64,000 bases of DNA from Bordetella genomosp. 1 (GTDB lineage Bacteria; Pseudomonadota; Gammaproteobacteria; Burkholderiales; Burkholderiaceae_B), in assembly GCF_002261335.1 (NCBI RefSeq), contig NZ_NEVL01000005.1, forward strand, positions 186,001 to 250,000. Direction: 5' to 3'. How positions within the stretch are numbered: position 1 is the first letter of the stretch; each line of letters opens with the position of its first letter. The notes under the pieces were generated by a model. The model searched no databases, was not told the DNA's origin, and saw only the letters and a program-made list of their open reading frames with translations. Below, in pieces: positions 48,682-57,907 of this stretch. The position numbers were made by a program, and so were the translations under genes.

Positions 48682-49689
48682 TCACTCCATCGAGATGCCC
48701 GCGCGTTCGCCGATGGCACGGAACTCGGCCACCTCGCTCGCGATCTGCCTGCTGAACTGCGGGCCCGGCATGAACACGGGCTCGAGCGCCAGATCGCTGA
48801 CCGTCTTGCGCACCTCCGGGTCGGCCATCACCTGCTCGACGGCGGCGCCCAGCTTCGCCATCACGTCGGCCGGCGTGCCGGCCGGGGCCACCAGGCCGTA
48901 CCAGCCCACGAACGACACGTTGGGCAGGCCCGCCTCGTTGAAGGTCGGCACGTCGGGCAGCTGCGCCATGCGCTGATTGCCGGTCACGGCCAGCGCGCGC
49001 ACCTTGCCGGCGCGCGCCTGCGCCGCCGCCGACGACACCGTGTCCACGCCGAGATCGACCTCGCCGCCGATCATGGCGGTGACGAGCTGGGCGCTGCCCT
49101 TGTAGGGCACCGGCGTCATGCGCGCGCCGGCCGCCATCGCGAACATCTCGCCGGTCAGGTGCGGCGCGGAGCCCGGGCCGAAGGTGCCATACATCAGGCC
49201 GCCGCTGCCGCTGCGCTCGCGCGCCAGCCTTGCCGCGTCGGCCGCGGTCTTCACCGGCAGGTCGTTCTTGGCCAGCAGCACCACCGGCGCCAGCGCGACG
49301 ATGGCCACGTGTTCATAGGATTTGATCGGGTCGAACGGCAGGCCCGGCTTGAGCGCGGGCAGCACCGAATAGGTGGTCGAGCCCGACAGCATCAGCGTGT
49401 AGCCGTTGGGCTGCGCGCGCGCCGCGGCCTCGGCGCCGATCACGGTCGAGGCGCCGGGACGGTTCTCCACGATGACCGACTGGCCCAGCTTCGGCGCCAG
49501 CTTGCTGGCCAGCATGCGCGCCACCGCGTCGGTGGCGCCGCCCGGCGTGAACGGCACGACGATGCGCACCGGCTGCTCGGGCCACGCCGCCTGCGCGGGC
49601 GCCGCGCCCAGGCACGCCACCGCGCTGCACGCGGCCCACAGCGCCGCGAGGGCGCGCTGATGTTTACTTCCCGGGAAACGGCGGAGCAT
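48682..49689 (-). CDS. Bug-family (TctC-type) periplasmic solute receptor
   Basis: A 335-residue Bordetella-uptake-gene receptor, the extracytoplasmic binding protein of tripartite tricarboxylate carriers. Signal peptide at about 1-34 (ACSAVACLGAAPAQAA). The mature protein starts WPEQPVRIVVPFTPGGATD, the family hallmark that places ligand carboxylates, and holds GKVRALAVTGNQRMAQLPDV and a Pro/Gly-rich C-terminal region. It follows an M20 peptidase gene by 15 bases in one operon, so the ligand may be a product or substrate of that enzyme, such as a carboxylated amino acid or peptide. No TctAB genes are adjacent; Burkholderiales hold many such orphan receptors. Confidence 0.93.
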   Translation of the reverse strand: MLRRFPGSKHQRALAALWAACSAVACLGAAPAQAAWPEQPVRIVVPFTPGGATDAVARMLASKLAPKLGQSVIVENRPGASTVIGAEAAARAQPNGYTLMLSGSTTYSVLPALKPGLPFDPIKSYEHVAIVALAPVVLLAKNDLPVKTAADAARLARERSGSGGLMYGTFGPGSAPHLTGEMFAMAAGARMTPVPYKGSAQLVTAMIGGEVDLGVDTVSSAAAQARAGKVRALAVTGNQRMAQLPDVPTFNEAGLPNVSFVGWYGLVAPAGTPADVMAKLGAAVEQVMADPEVRKTVSDLALEPVFMPGPQFSRQIASEVAEFRAIGERAGISME

Positions 49690-49704
49690 GGTCGATCCTG
49701 TCTA

Positions 49705-51150
49705 TCAAAGGGCGGGAACAGCGGAAGACGGTTCTGTGGCGCGGGTGCCCTGGCGCTGGGCGGCGCACAGCGCCGGGCCCTGCTCGGCCAGGTCCCAGAG
49801 CAAACCGGCCATGATGGCCAGGCCCTCGCGCACCACCGGCGCGAGCAGGTGCTCGTTGGGCGCATGCTGGGCGCACGCCGGGTAGGAATGCGGCACCCAG
49901 ATCGTGGGCAGGCCCAGCAGGTCGGCGAAGATGTCGTTGGGCAGCGAGCCGCCCAGGTTGGGCAGCAGCGCGGGCGCCTGGCCGGTGGTGGCGCGCACCG
50001 AGGCGGCGGCCCACTGCACCCAGGGATTGTCGGGCGACAGGCGCGTGGCGCCCGCCTGGGCGCCGAGCGTGACGCGGATCGCGCCGAAGCCGGCCTGCGC
50101 CAGATGCGCGCGCACGTGTTGCTCGAGCCGGCGCCAGTCGGTGCCCACCACGAAACGCAGCTGGCACCAGGCCGTGGCCTGCGGCGGAATCGCATTGACC
50201 GGCTTGGCCGGATCGCCCGCACCGAAGGTCAGCACGTCCAGGCTGTTCCAGCCGAACACCTGTTCGCTCGGCGACAGGCCGGGCTCGCCCCATTCGGGAT
50301 CGATGGCGGGATCGTCCACGTCGCCGCCCACGCTCAGGTCGGCCAGCGCCGCGGCGACGGGCGCCGGGATGGCGGGGGGCCGCAGCCCCGGCACGAGGAT
50401 GCGGCCACGCGCATCGACCATGCTGGCGATGGCGTGCGACAGCACGATCGCCGGGTTCGACAGCAGCCCGCCCCAGTTGCCCGAATGGTAGCCGCGCTCG
50501 CGCAGGCTCAGGTGCAGCTCGAAATTGACCGCGCCGCGCGAGCCCATGAAGAGCGTGGGCCGGGCCGCGGCCAGACGCGGGCCGTCGCTCGCCAGGAACA
50601 GGTCGGCGCGCAGCAGCTCGCGCTGCGCCTCGCAGAACGCCGCCAGGCCGGGCGAGCCGGCCTCTTCGCCGGTCTCGATCAGCCAGGTCACGTTGAAGCC
50701 CAGCCTGCCGCCACGCGCGGCCAGCACCTGCTCCAGCGCACAGAGATTGATCGAATGCTGCCCCTTGTTGTCGGCGGTGCCGCGGCCATACCAGCGCTCG
50801 CCCTCGACCCGCAGGATCCAGGGATCGCGGCCCTCGGCCCAGCGCGCCGCGTTGCCGCGCACCACGTCGCCATGGCCGTACATCAGCACGGTGGGCAGCG
50901 CCGGATCCTCGATGCGGCGCGCCACCAGGATCGGCAGGTCGACGCCGGCCGGGTTGGCGAACACCTGCGTGACGAAGCCCATGCGCGCGAACAGCGGCGT
51001 CATTTCCTGGTCGAGATAGGCATGCTGGGCGGCGGCCTGGCCGGCCTCCTCGCTCTCGGTGGCATGCGCGACGCGGCGTGCCAGCGTGGCCAGGAAGGCG
51101 CCATTGTCGAATTGGGCAACGGTCTGCGCGATCGCGCGATCTCGGGTCAC
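49705..51150 (-). CDS. M20-family metallopeptidase
   Basis: A 481-residue co-catalytic Zn peptidase of the M20 (ArgE/DapE/carboxypeptidase G2-like) family. Metal and catalytic motifs are VLMYGHGDVV with His93 and Asp95, GRGTADNKGQ with the bridging Asp, and TGEEAGSPGL with the catalytic Glu; a dimerisation domain is inserted in the middle. The GTG at 51150 gives TRDRAIAQTVAQFDNGAFLA as N-terminus, as expected for the family; ATG codons at 51183 or 51201 in the same frame would add unlikely residues in the promoter. It precedes a Bug receptor and is divergent from a LysR regulator. The substrate is unknown. Confidence 0.88.
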   Translation of the reverse strand: MTRDRAIAQTVAQFDNGAFLATLARRVAHATESEEAGQAAAQHAYLDQEMTPLFARMGFVTQVFANPAGVDLPILVARRIEDPALPTVLMYGHGDVVRGNAARWAEGRDPWILRVEGERWYGRGTADNKGQHSINLCALEQVLAARGGRLGFNVTWLIETGEEAGSPGLAAFCEAQRELLRADLFLASDGPRLAAARPTLFMGSRGAVNFELHLSLRERGYHSGNWGGLLSNPAIVLSHAIASMVDARGRILVPGLRPPAIPAPVAAALADLSVGGDVDDPAIDPEWGEPGLSPSEQVFGWNSLDVLTFGAGDPAKPVNAIPPQATAWCQLRFVVGTDWRRLEQHVRAHLAQAGFGAIRVTLGAQAGATRLSPDNPWVQWAAASVRATTGQAPALLPNLGGSLPNDIFADLLGLPTIWVPHSYPACAQHAPNEHLLAPVVREGLAIMAGLLWDLAEQGPALCAAQRQGTRATEPSSAVPAL

Positions 51151-51206
51151 GGCGGGCGGTCTCACTAGGGAAAGACAGAACATTATTACGGCGCTACACA
51201 TGCCAC

Positions 51207-51218
51207 AATTAGTTAATT
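51207..51218. promoter_or_regulatory. inverted repeat in the peptidase/LysR divergent promoter
   Basis: AATTA-GT-TAATT is a perfect 12-base inverted repeat in the AT-rich gap between the M20 peptidase operon and its divergent LysR gene. Its place and form suit a LysR-type recognition site that controls both directions. Confidence 0.5.
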
Positions 51219-51281
51219 CGCAGGTAATCGTTGCCTTTTTCGCAATTCCCAGCGCCGCCCTCCACCCTGCCCGGACCAGCC

Positions 51282-52220
51282 ATGATCTCCCTCGCATTGC
51301 GGTATTTCCTCGAAGTGGCGCGCAAGGGCTCGGTCGCCGCGGCGGCGCAGACCCAGCACGTGGCGGCCTCGGCCATCAGCCGCCAGATCGCCAAGCTCGA
51401 AGACCAGCTCGGCGTGGCGCTGTTCGAGCGCCAGGCGCGCGGCATGAGCCTGAGCGACGCGGGCCGCCAGCTCGCGGCCTACGCCAACGCCGCGGCGCAC
51501 GAGGCCGAGCGCGTGGCAGACGAGCTGCGCGAGCGCAGCCGCCTGGGCGACGTGACGCTGCGCATCGCCTGCACCGAAGGCTTTGCGCACCGCTTCATGC
51601 CGCAGTGCATGGCCGACTTCAAACATCTGCATCCGCAGACCCGCTTTCACCTGCACGTCGACCGCCCCGAGGCCGTCAACCAGCGCGTGCTCGACGGCCA
51701 GGCGCAGATGGCGTTGCGCTACACCCTCGCCACCGACGAACGGCTGCGCACCGAGCTGGTGAGCCGCGCGCCGGTCTACGCCGTGATGTGGCAGCACCAC
51801 GCCCTCGCCGCGCGGCGCAGCATCAGCGTGCGCGACCTGCGCAAGCTGCCGCTCGCCCTCGGCGACCGCGACACCACCGTGCGCCAGCTGTTCGACGTGG
51901 CCTGTGCCAATGCCGGCCTGCACCTGGAGCCGGCCTACGTGTCCAACTATTCGGCGGCGTTCCTGCCGCTGCTGCCCGGCAGCGACATCGTGGCGCTGTC
52001 CGGTTACCTGACCCTGGCCGACAAGCTCGACGCCGCCGGCCTGGTCGCGCTGCCCTTCAGCAACACCGAGATGCAGCAGCGCAGCGTGCAGGTGCTCACG
52101 CTGGCCGGCAGCGCCCTGCCCCCGCTCGCGCGCGTGTTCCTGCAATTCCTGGAGGAACGCCTGCGCCACGCCACCCCGGAGCCGGCGCGCGCCGCGCGCC
52201 CCCGCGCGCTCGTTTCCTGA
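51282..52220 (+). CDS. LysR-family transcriptional regulator
   Basis: A 312-residue LysR regulator. The helix-turn-helix is at residues about 15-40 (GSVAAAAQTQHVAASAISRQ), followed by the linker helix and effector domain (VTLRIACTEGFAHRFMPQCM). The ATG at 51282 (MISLALRYFLEVARKGSV) is the typical LysR start; the frame is open to 51231. It is divergent from the M20 peptidase-Bug receptor operon, with an inverted repeat between them, and is the likely regulator of that operon. Confidence 0.91.
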   Translation: MISLALRYFLEVARKGSVAAAAQTQHVAASAISRQIAKLEDQLGVALFERQARGMSLSDAGRQLAAYANAAAHEAERVADELRERSRLGDVTLRIACTEGFAHRFMPQCMADFKHLHPQTRFHLHVDRPEAVNQRVLDGQAQMALRYTLATDERLRTELVSRAPVYAVMWQHHALAARRSISVRDLRKLPLALGDRDTTVRQLFDVACANAGLHLEPAYVSNYSAAFLPLLPGSDIVALSGYLTLADKLDAAGLVALPFSNTEMQQRSVQVLTLAGSALPPLARVFLQFLEERLRHATPEPARAARPRALVS

Positions 52221-52322
52221 CGAAAGTCCGAAGCGGCAAGTTTTTCCGCTTTCCCGCCCGCTCCCTCGGGCGCGGCCTCGGCACGCGGCACAGGAACGGC
52301 AGTTGCTGAAACGGCGCTCCCA

Positions 52323-52340
52323 CGGCCGGCCTTCCGGCCG
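52323..52340 (+). promoter_or_regulatory. hairpin upstream of the ferritin-like gene
   Basis: CGGCCGG-CCTT-CCGGCCG, a perfect 7-bp stem 33 bases before the ATG at 52373. It could end the LysR transcript or be part of the leader of the catalase operon. Confidence 0.4.
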
Positions 52341-52372
52341 CGCCCTGTCACCCCGGAAGCGAGGAGCCCGCC

Positions 52373-52990
52373 ATGAGCCGTCACGCCCCCGACGCGAAAC
52401 AGACCAAGGAATTGCTTTACCAGGCCCTGGAGACCGAGATCGGCGGCCTGCAGATCTATGAGACCGCGGTGAGCTGTGCGCTCAACGAGGACCTGAAGAA
52501 GGAATGGAAGGAATACCTGGAGGAGACGCGCACCCACCGGCGCGTGCTGCTCACCGTGTTCGAGCAGCTCGGCCTCGATCCCGAGGTCGAGACCGACGGC
52601 CGCAAGGTGGTGCGCCACCTGGGCGAATCGCTGGTGCGCGCCATGCGCATGGCGCAGGCCGCCGGCAACGAAGAAGCCGCGCAGCTGGTGGCCACCGAGT
52701 GCGTGGTGCTGGCAGAGACCAAGGATCACGCCAACTGGGCGCTGATCGGCCTGATCGCGGAGAAGACCAGCGGCAAGCAGGCCCAGATCCTCAAGCAGGC
52801 GCATGAGGCGGTCGCCACCGACGAAGACCATCACCTGTATCACACGCAGGGCTGGTCGCGCGAGCTGTGGATCGAATCGCTCGGACTGCCCGCGGTGCTG
52901 CCGCCGCCCGAAGAAGTGAAGAAGGTCGAGACCGCCATCGGCGCCTCGCGTGCCGAGCAGGCGCGCGACAGCATGCTGCGCCACCACTGA
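52373..52990 (+). CDS. ferritin-like four-helix protein next to catalase
   Basis: A 205-residue helical protein with a ferritin-like pattern of Glu and His: helix A (ALETEIGGLQIYE), helix B (EYLEETRTHRRVL, Glu51 and His55), helix C (ATECVVLAETKDHANWA, Glu109, Glu115 and His119) and helix D (HEAVATDEDHHLYH). These residues could form a di-iron site. I do not assign a named family. A GAGGAG ribosome binding site supports the start. The catalase gene begins 16 bases after it, so the two form an operon. Iron binding together with peroxide removal would prevent Fenton chemistry (inference). Confidence 0.82.
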   Translation: MSRHAPDAKQTKELLYQALETEIGGLQIYETAVSCALNEDLKKEWKEYLEETRTHRRVLLTVFEQLGLDPEVETDGRKVVRHLGESLVRAMRMAQAAGNEEAAQLVATECVVLAETKDHANWALIGLIAEKTSGKQAQILKQAHEAVATDEDHHLYHTQGWSRELWIESLGLPAVLPPPEEVKKVETAIGASRAEQARDSMLRHH

Positions 52991-53006
52991 CACCGGAGTT
53001 TTCCAC

Positions 53007-55439
53007 ATGCCCAGCAAGAAACCCGCGGCCCCCGCCGCCAAGTCCGCGAAACCGGCCACGCCGGCCAAGCGCCAGGCGCCGCAGACCCAGCTCGCGCTCG
53101 ACAGCGCCTACCTGAACAGCGACAGCGGCCCGGCCACCGGCCCCGCCGAGGGCGCCGCCCATCCCGCGCTCAAGCGTGCGGCGGCCACCCAGGCCACCGC
53201 CGCCGCGCGCCCCTACAACGCCGACAAGGGCGCGGAGTACGGCGAGGCCGCCCGCTGTCCCTACTCGGGCGCGACCGTGACGCCGCCCGATCCCAGCGTG
53301 GGCGCGAGCTCGCTGTCGGAAAGCGAAGTCAACGACAAGACCAACGGGCCGGCGCTGACCGGCATCAACGCGGCCGACGGCCGTCTCGAACGGGTGCGGG
53401 CCGACGCCACCGGCCAACGCCTGACGACCAACCAGGGCGTGCCCGTCTCCGACAACCAGAACTCGCTCAAGGCGGGTCTGCGCGGCCCGGCGCTGCTCAA
53501 GGACTTCGTGCTGCGCGAGAAGATCACGCACTTCGACCATGAGCGGATTCCCGAGCGCATCGTGCACGCGCGCGGCTCGGCCGCGCACGGCTTCTTCGAA
53601 TGCTACGAGCCGCTCACCGACCTCACGGCCGCCTCGCTGTTTGCCGAGGCCGGCAAGCGCACGCCGGTGTTCGTGCGCTTCTCCACCGTGGCCGGCGAGC
53701 GCGGCTCCAAGGACACGGCGCGCGACGTGCGCGGCTTCGCGGTGAAGTTCTACACCGACGAAGGCAACTGGGACCTGGTGGGCAACAACATGCCGGTGTT
53801 CTTCATCCAGGATGCGATGAAGTTTCCCGACCTGGTGCACGCGGTCAAGCCCGAGCCGCATCACGGCATGCCGCAGGCCGCCTCGGCCCACGACACCTTC
53901 TGGGACTTCATCTCGCTCAGCCCCGAGTCCACCCACATGATGATGTGGGCCATGTCGGACCGCGCGATTCCGCGCAGCTACCGCATGATGCAGGGCTTCG
54001 GCGTGCACACCTTCCGCTTCGTCAACGAGCAAGGCGTGTCGCACCTGGTCAAGTTCCACTGGAATCCGATCCTGGGCACGCACTCGCAGGTGTGGGACGA
54101 GGCCGTGAAGGTCTCGGGCGCCGACCCCGACTTCCACCGCCGCGACCTGTGGGAAGCGATCGACTCCGGCAACCCGCCGCAATGGGAGCTGGGCGTGCAG
54201 GTGTTCACCGACGAGCAGGCCGACGCCTTCAGCTTCGACGTGCTCGACCCCACCAAGATCGTGCCCGAGGAACTGGTGCCGATCCGCCCCATCGGCCGCT
54301 TGGTGCTGGACCGCAACCCCGACAACTTCTTCGCCGAGACCGAACAGGTGGCGTTCTGCGCGGCGCACATCGTGCGCGGTCTGGACTTCACCAACGATCC
54401 GCTGCTGGCCGGCCGCATCCACTCCTACGTGGACACGCAGATCTCGCGCCTGGGCGGTCCGAACTTCCACGAGCTGCCGATCAACGCGCCGCTGGCGCCG
54501 GTGCACAACAACCAGCGCGACGGCATGCACCGCCAGACCATCAACCGCGGCAAGGTCGCCTACGAGCCCAATTCGCTGGCGGGCGGCTGTCCGTTCCAGG
54601 CCGGCAGCGCGGGCTTCGTGTCGTTCCCCGAGCCGGTGCAGGCCGACGAGCTGCGCGGCAAGCCGGAGAAGTTCGGCGAGCACTACGCCCAGGCCACGCT
54701 GTTCTACGAGAGCCAGACCGACTGGGAGCAGCGCCACATCGCGGCGGCCTTCACGTTCGAACTGAGCAAGGTCACCGTGCCCGCCATCCGCGAACGCATG
54801 GTGGCGTCGCTGCGCAACGTGTCCGACGAACTGGCGCAGACCGTGGCCGACGGCCTGGGCATGGAACTGCCGGAGCCGATGCCGCGCGCGATCGCCGATC
54901 CGCCCGCGCCCGAGGTCAGCCTGTCGCCGGCGCTGTCGCTCACCTTCCGCCAGGGTGAACCGGGCATCGCCACGCGCAAGATCGCGCTGCTGGCCGCGCC
55001 CGGCGTGGACGGCGCGGTGACGCGCGAGCTGGCGCAGGCCCTGATCGACGCCGGCGCCGTGGTGCGCCTGATCGGCCCGCGCATCGGCACGCTGCCGGAC
55101 GCCGAGGGCGGCATGCTCGACGCCGACGGCTCGCTCGACAACCAGCCCAGCGTGGTGTTCGATGCCGTGGCCGTGCCCGGCGGCGAACAGGCCGTCGACA
55201 CGCTGCAGCAGGACGGCCGCGCGCTGGAGTTCGTGCGCGATGCCTACCGCCACGGCAAGACGCTGTTCGCCGTGGGCGCCGGCGCGGCCCTGTTCGAGAC
55301 CGCCGGCCTGCCCGTGGATCGCGAGGACACCGGCCTGCTGATCGCCACCGGCTGGACCAAGAAGGCGGCCAAGGGCTTCATCGACGCCATCGCCGCGCAT
55401 CGCCACCCGGCGCGCGAGACCGATCCGCCCGCGGTGTAA
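53007..55439 (+). CDS. katE: large monofunctional catalase (clade 2, KatE/HPII type)
   Basis: An 810-residue haem catalase that splits hydrogen peroxide. The catalytic His187 ([12 protein letters not shown]), distal Asn260 or Asn261 ([13 protein letters not shown]) and haem-ligand Tyr474 (RIHSYVDTQ) are present. The last 140 residues form the flavodoxin/DJ-1-like domain of large-subunit catalases ([14 protein letters not shown]). The N-terminus is extended by about 120 residues compared with small catalases: a Lys/Ala/Pro-rich tail ([19 protein letters not shown]) followed by a Cys-containing segment ([12 protein letters not shown]). The ATG at 53007 follows GGAG and lies 16 bases after the ferritin-like gene. 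Confidence 0.95.
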   Translation: MPSKKPAAPAAKSAKPATPAKRQAPQTQLALDSAYLNSDSGPATGPAEGAAHPALKRAAATQATAAARPYNADKGAEYGEAARCPYSGATVTPPDPSVGASSLSESEVNDKTNGPALTGINAADGRLERVRADATGQRLTTNQGVPVSDNQNSLKAGLRGPALLKDFVLREKITHFDHERIPERIVHARGSAAHGFFECYEPLTDLTAASLFAEAGKRTPVFVRFSTVAGERGSKDTARDVRGFAVKFYTDEGNWDLVGNNMPVFFIQDAMKFPDLVHAVKPEPHHGMPQAASAHDTFWDFISLSPESTHMMMWAMSDRAIPRSYRMMQGFGVHTFRFVNEQGVSHLVKFHWNPILGTHSQVWDEAVKVSGADPDFHRRDLWEAIDSGNPPQWELGVQVFTDEQADAFSFDVLDPTKIVPEELVPIRPIGRLVLDRNPDNFFAETEQVAFCAAHIVRGLDFTNDPLLAGRIHSYVDTQISRLGGPNFHELPINAPLAPVHNNQRDGMHRQTINRGKVAYEPNSLAGGCPFQAGSAGFVSFPEPVQADELRGKPEKFGEHYAQATLFYESQTDWEQRHIAAAFTFELSKVTVPAIRERMVASLRNVSDELAQTVADGLGMELPEPMPRAIADPPAPEVSLSPALSLTFRQGEPGIATRKIALLAAPGVDGAVTRELAQALIDAGAVVRLIGPRIGTLPDAEGGMLDADGSLDNQPSVVFDAVAVPGGEQAVDTLQQDGRALEFVRDAYRHGKTLFAVGAGAALFETAGLPVDREDTGLLIATGWTKKAAKGFIDAIAAHRHPARETDPPAV

Positions 55440-55447
55440 AGGCAAGC

Positions 55448-55476
55448 GCAGCGCGGCGCCCGTGGCGCCGCGCTGC
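55448..55476. terminator. terminator hairpin between catalase and lipocalin genes
   Basis: A 13-bp perfect stem (GCAGCGCGGCGCC / GGCGCCGCGCTGC) with a CGT loop, nine bases after the catalase stop and ten bases after the convergent lipocalin gene ends. It probably stops both transcripts, although T-tracts are weak. Confidence 0.75.
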
Positions 55477-55486
55477 CATCCCTTTC

Positions 55487-56017
55487 CTACCAGCGCTGCG
55501 GCACCTTGCGCAGCTCGCTCACGTCATATCCCATCTGCCGCACCCGCTCCACCAGCTCGGCATAGGTGCCCTCGGGCAGGGTCGGCGTGCGCGCCATGAT
55601 CCACACATAGTCGCGCTTGCTGCGGCCCACGATGGTCTGCTGATAGTCCGGGTCGAGCCAGGCGATCACGTACTCGGCCTGGATCGGCCAGATGAATTGC
55701 ATGCCCCACAGCGCATTGCCGGTGCCGGGCTCGACCGTGCCGACCGGATGCATGGTGTCGACCTTCGCGTCGAAGCTGCCATCGCGATACTGAAAGTCGG
55801 TCTGGATCTTGCCGTCGGCGCGCAGCGTGTAGGTCTCCACGGCGTTGTAGGCGTGGCGTTCGGGCCAGCTCGGGATGTGCGCGATCACGTACCAGTCGCC
55901 CATGAAGCGCGGCAGGTCCACGTGGGCCACCGGCGGCAGCGGCGGCGGTGAGGAACAGGCGGCGAGCAGCCCCGGCAGCACCAGGGCCAGCCAGCCGCGC
56001 CAGCGTCGTCGATTCAT
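55487..56017 (-). CDS. blc: outer-membrane lipocalin lipoprotein (Blc type)
   Basis: A 176-residue bacterial lipocalin. A lipoprotein signal with lipobox LLAAC (Cys21) anchors it in a membrane, probably the outer one. The lipocalin signature GDWYVIAHIP (40-49) and the second conserved region (FIWPIQAEYVIAWLDPDYQQ, then GRSKRDYVWIMART) match Blc, which binds fatty acids or lysophospholipids. It is the last gene of the lipid-modification operon, ten bases after the methyltransferase gene, which fits a lipid carrier or repair role. AAGGAG precedes the ATG. Confidence 0.93.
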   Translation of the reverse strand: MNRRRWRGWLALVLPGLLAACSSPPPLPPVAHVDLPRFMGDWYVIAHIPSWPERHAYNAVETYTLRADGKIQTDFQYRDGSFDAKVDTMHPVGTVEPGTGNALWGMQFIWPIQAEYVIAWLDPDYQQTIVGRSKRDYVWIMARTPTLPEGTYAELVERVRQMGYDVSELRKVPQRW

Positions 56018-56027
56018 GGCAACTCCT

Positions 56028-57113
56028 TCAGTCGGGCCGCGTGTAGCGGTAATGGGCCACCAGCCACTGGCGCCCGCCGTCGTAGCCGAACAGCTCGGCG
56101 CAGGCCATCCAGAACATGCGCCAGCGCTGGAACCACAGCGGCGCGAGCGCGGCGCCGTAGGCGCCCTCCAGCACGCGCATCACCTCGGCCCGGTTGGCAT
56201 CCTGGTTGGCGAGCCAGTGGTTGGCGGTGCGCGCGTAGTGCGTGCCGTCGACCAGCCAGCGCGACTCCAGCCGCAGATCGTTCTGGAACCACAGCAGCGT
56301 GTCGGCCGAAGGCATGATGCCGCCCGTGAAGAAGTGACGGCCCAGCCAGTTGTCCTCGCCCTCGGTCTCGAACGGGTACATCAGCGTGCGGTGCGCGAAG
56401 ATGTGCACGAACAGCTTGCCACGCGGACGCAGCCAGCTGCCGATCGCCGCCAGCAGCGTCTCGTAGTTGCGCATGTGCTCGAACATCTCGACCGACACGC
56501 AGCGGTCGTACGAGGCCGCCGGCAGCGTCAGCGTGTTGACGTCGCAGGTGATGACCCGCACGTTGTCCAGGCCGCGCGCGACGCATTCGGCCTCGATGTG
56601 GCGCCGCTGCGGCGCCGAGTTCGACACCGCGGTGATGCGCGAATCGGGATACTGCTCGGCCATCCAGAGCGTGAGCGAGCCCCAGCCGCAGCCCAGCTCC
56701 AGCACGTCCTGCCCGTTGGCGAGCTCCGCCCGCTCGCCGTAGAGCGCCAGCATGGCGCGCTCGGCCGCGTCCAGCGTGGTGTCCGGGCCGGGGTAGTAGC
56801 AGCTCGAATACTTCAGGCGCCCGCCCAGGCAGAGGCGGAAGAACTCGGGCGGCAGCTCGTAGTGCTGCGCGTTGGCCGCATCGGTGTGGATGGCGAGCGG
56901 GCTGCGGCGCAGTTCCTCGGTCAGCAGCTGCTGGCGGCGCGCCTGGGCGGCCGGGTCGGCGGCCGCCTCGTCGGCCAGCCGTTGCGCGCACAACCGGCGG
57001 ATGCCGGCGCGCACCAGCGCGTCCGGCAGCCAGCCGCGTTCGGCCAGGCCCAGCAGGCCGGGCGCGGGCTGGTCCTGCGCCAGTTCGGCGCCTTGCGTCA
57101 AGGTCGTGCTCAT
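56028..57113 (-). CDS. SAM-dependent methyltransferase, cyclopropane-synthase-like
   Basis: A 361-residue class I methyltransferase related to cyclopropane-fatty-acid synthases. The lipid-binding entry NAQHYELPPEFF (81-92) and SAM motif DVLELGCGWGSL (136-147) are present, as is CVSVEMFEHMRNYE. It lacks the N-terminal domain of full CFA synthases and differs from the second homologue at 58431, so it may methylate another lipid or a double bond in a different position. The ATG at 57113 has AGGAG before it. The 14-base gap to the DUF1295 gene shows an operon. Confidence 0.9.
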   Translation of the reverse strand: MSTTLTQGAELAQDQPAPGLLGLAERGWLPDALVRAGIRRLCAQRLADEAAADPAAQARRQQLLTEELRRSPLAIHTDAANAQHYELPPEFFRLCLGGRLKYSSCYYPGPDTTLDAAERAMLALYGERAELANGQDVLELGCGWGSLTLWMAEQYPDSRITAVSNSAPQRRHIEAECVARGLDNVRVITCDVNTLTLPAASYDRCVSVEMFEHMRNYETLLAAIGSWLRPRGKLFVHIFAHRTLMYPFETEGEDNWLGRHFFTGGIMPSADTLLWFQNDLRLESRWLVDGTHYARTANHWLANQDANRAEVMRVLEGAYGAALAPLWFQRWRMFWMACAELFGYDGGRQWLVAHYRYTRPD

Positions 57114-57127
57114 GGTGGCTCCTGCGT

Positions 57128-57907
57128 CTAGGGTTTCCGGGGAAACCAGGGAAAGAACATCGGGGTGTCGCGCTGGTAGGCGCGGTAATCCTCGCCGCGC
57201 GTGCGCAGCGCCTGCTTTTCGGTGAAGGGAATGCCGCTGATCCAGCGCAGGAACACATACATCAGCACGGGCCCGCTCAGGCTCAGCCAGAACAGCGGCG
57301 AGCCCCAGGCCAGCGCCACGTAGGCGAACCAGTGGCACCACTCGAAGAAGTAATTGGGATGGCGCGAGTAGCGCCACAGCCCGGCACGGCAGGTGCGTCC
57401 GCGGTTCGCGGGATCGGCGCGCCAGGCCGCCAGCTGGCGGTCGGCGAGACCCTCGCCGCCCACCGCGGCCAGCCAGATCGCGAGCGCCAGCGCCAGTTGC
57501 AGCGCGCCGGGCGCGTGCGGATTGGCGGCGACCGCGGTGAACGGCAGCGCGAACAGCACCACCAGGCCGGCCTGGAACAGAAAGAACAGGTAGAACTTGC
57601 CCTGGTCGCCCTGCCAGTGCGCCCGCAGCGCGCGATAGCGGCCGTCCTCGGGCTCGGCGCGCACGCGGCGCCAGATGTGCCAGGCGAGCCGCGCGGCCCA
57701 GAGGCCGCCGAGCAACGCGAGCCAGGCCCGCGTGGCGGGCGCGCCGGTGCCGCTCGCGCCGATCAGCAGCGCCGCGCCGCCCACGCCGGCGGCCCACACG
57801 GCGTCCACGATGCCGGCGTTGTCGTGGCGGCGCTGCCAGCCCCAGGCCAGCGACATGGCGCCGGTCATGAGCACCGCCAGCGCGAGCAATTGCAGGGGGG
57901 CATTCAT
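57128..57907 (-). CDS. DUF1295 membrane protein (steroid 5-alpha-reductase-like fold)
   Basis: A 259-residue integral membrane protein with about six to seven hydrophobic segments. The C-terminal half carries the conserved pattern of DUF1295 and isoprenylcysteine-methyltransferase/steroid-reductase-like proteins: LWRYSRHPNYFFEWCHWFAY, FLRWISGIPFTEKQ and TRGEDYRAYQRDTPMFFPWF. Proteins of this fold reduce or methylate lipid-like substrates; the reaction here is unknown. Its start overlaps the stop of the DUF2878 gene (ATGA). Confidence 0.9.
   Translation of the reverse strand: MNAPLQLLALAVLMTGAMSLAWGWQRRHDNAGIVDAVWAAGVGGAALLIGASGTGAPATRAWLALLGGLWAARLAWHIWRRVRAEPEDGRYRALRAHWQGDQGKFYLFFLFQAGLVVLFALPFTAVAANPHAPGALQLALALAIWLAAVGGEGLADRQLAAWRADPANRGRTCRAGLWRYSRHPNYFFEWCHWFAYVALAWGSPLFWLSLSGPVLMYVFLRWISGIPFTEKQALRTRGEDYRAYQRDTPMFFPWFPRKP

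Noticed and set aside
52791-55445. An 884-codon frame opposite catalase
   Set aside because: Shadow of katE; Arg/His/Gly/Val-rich with no motif.
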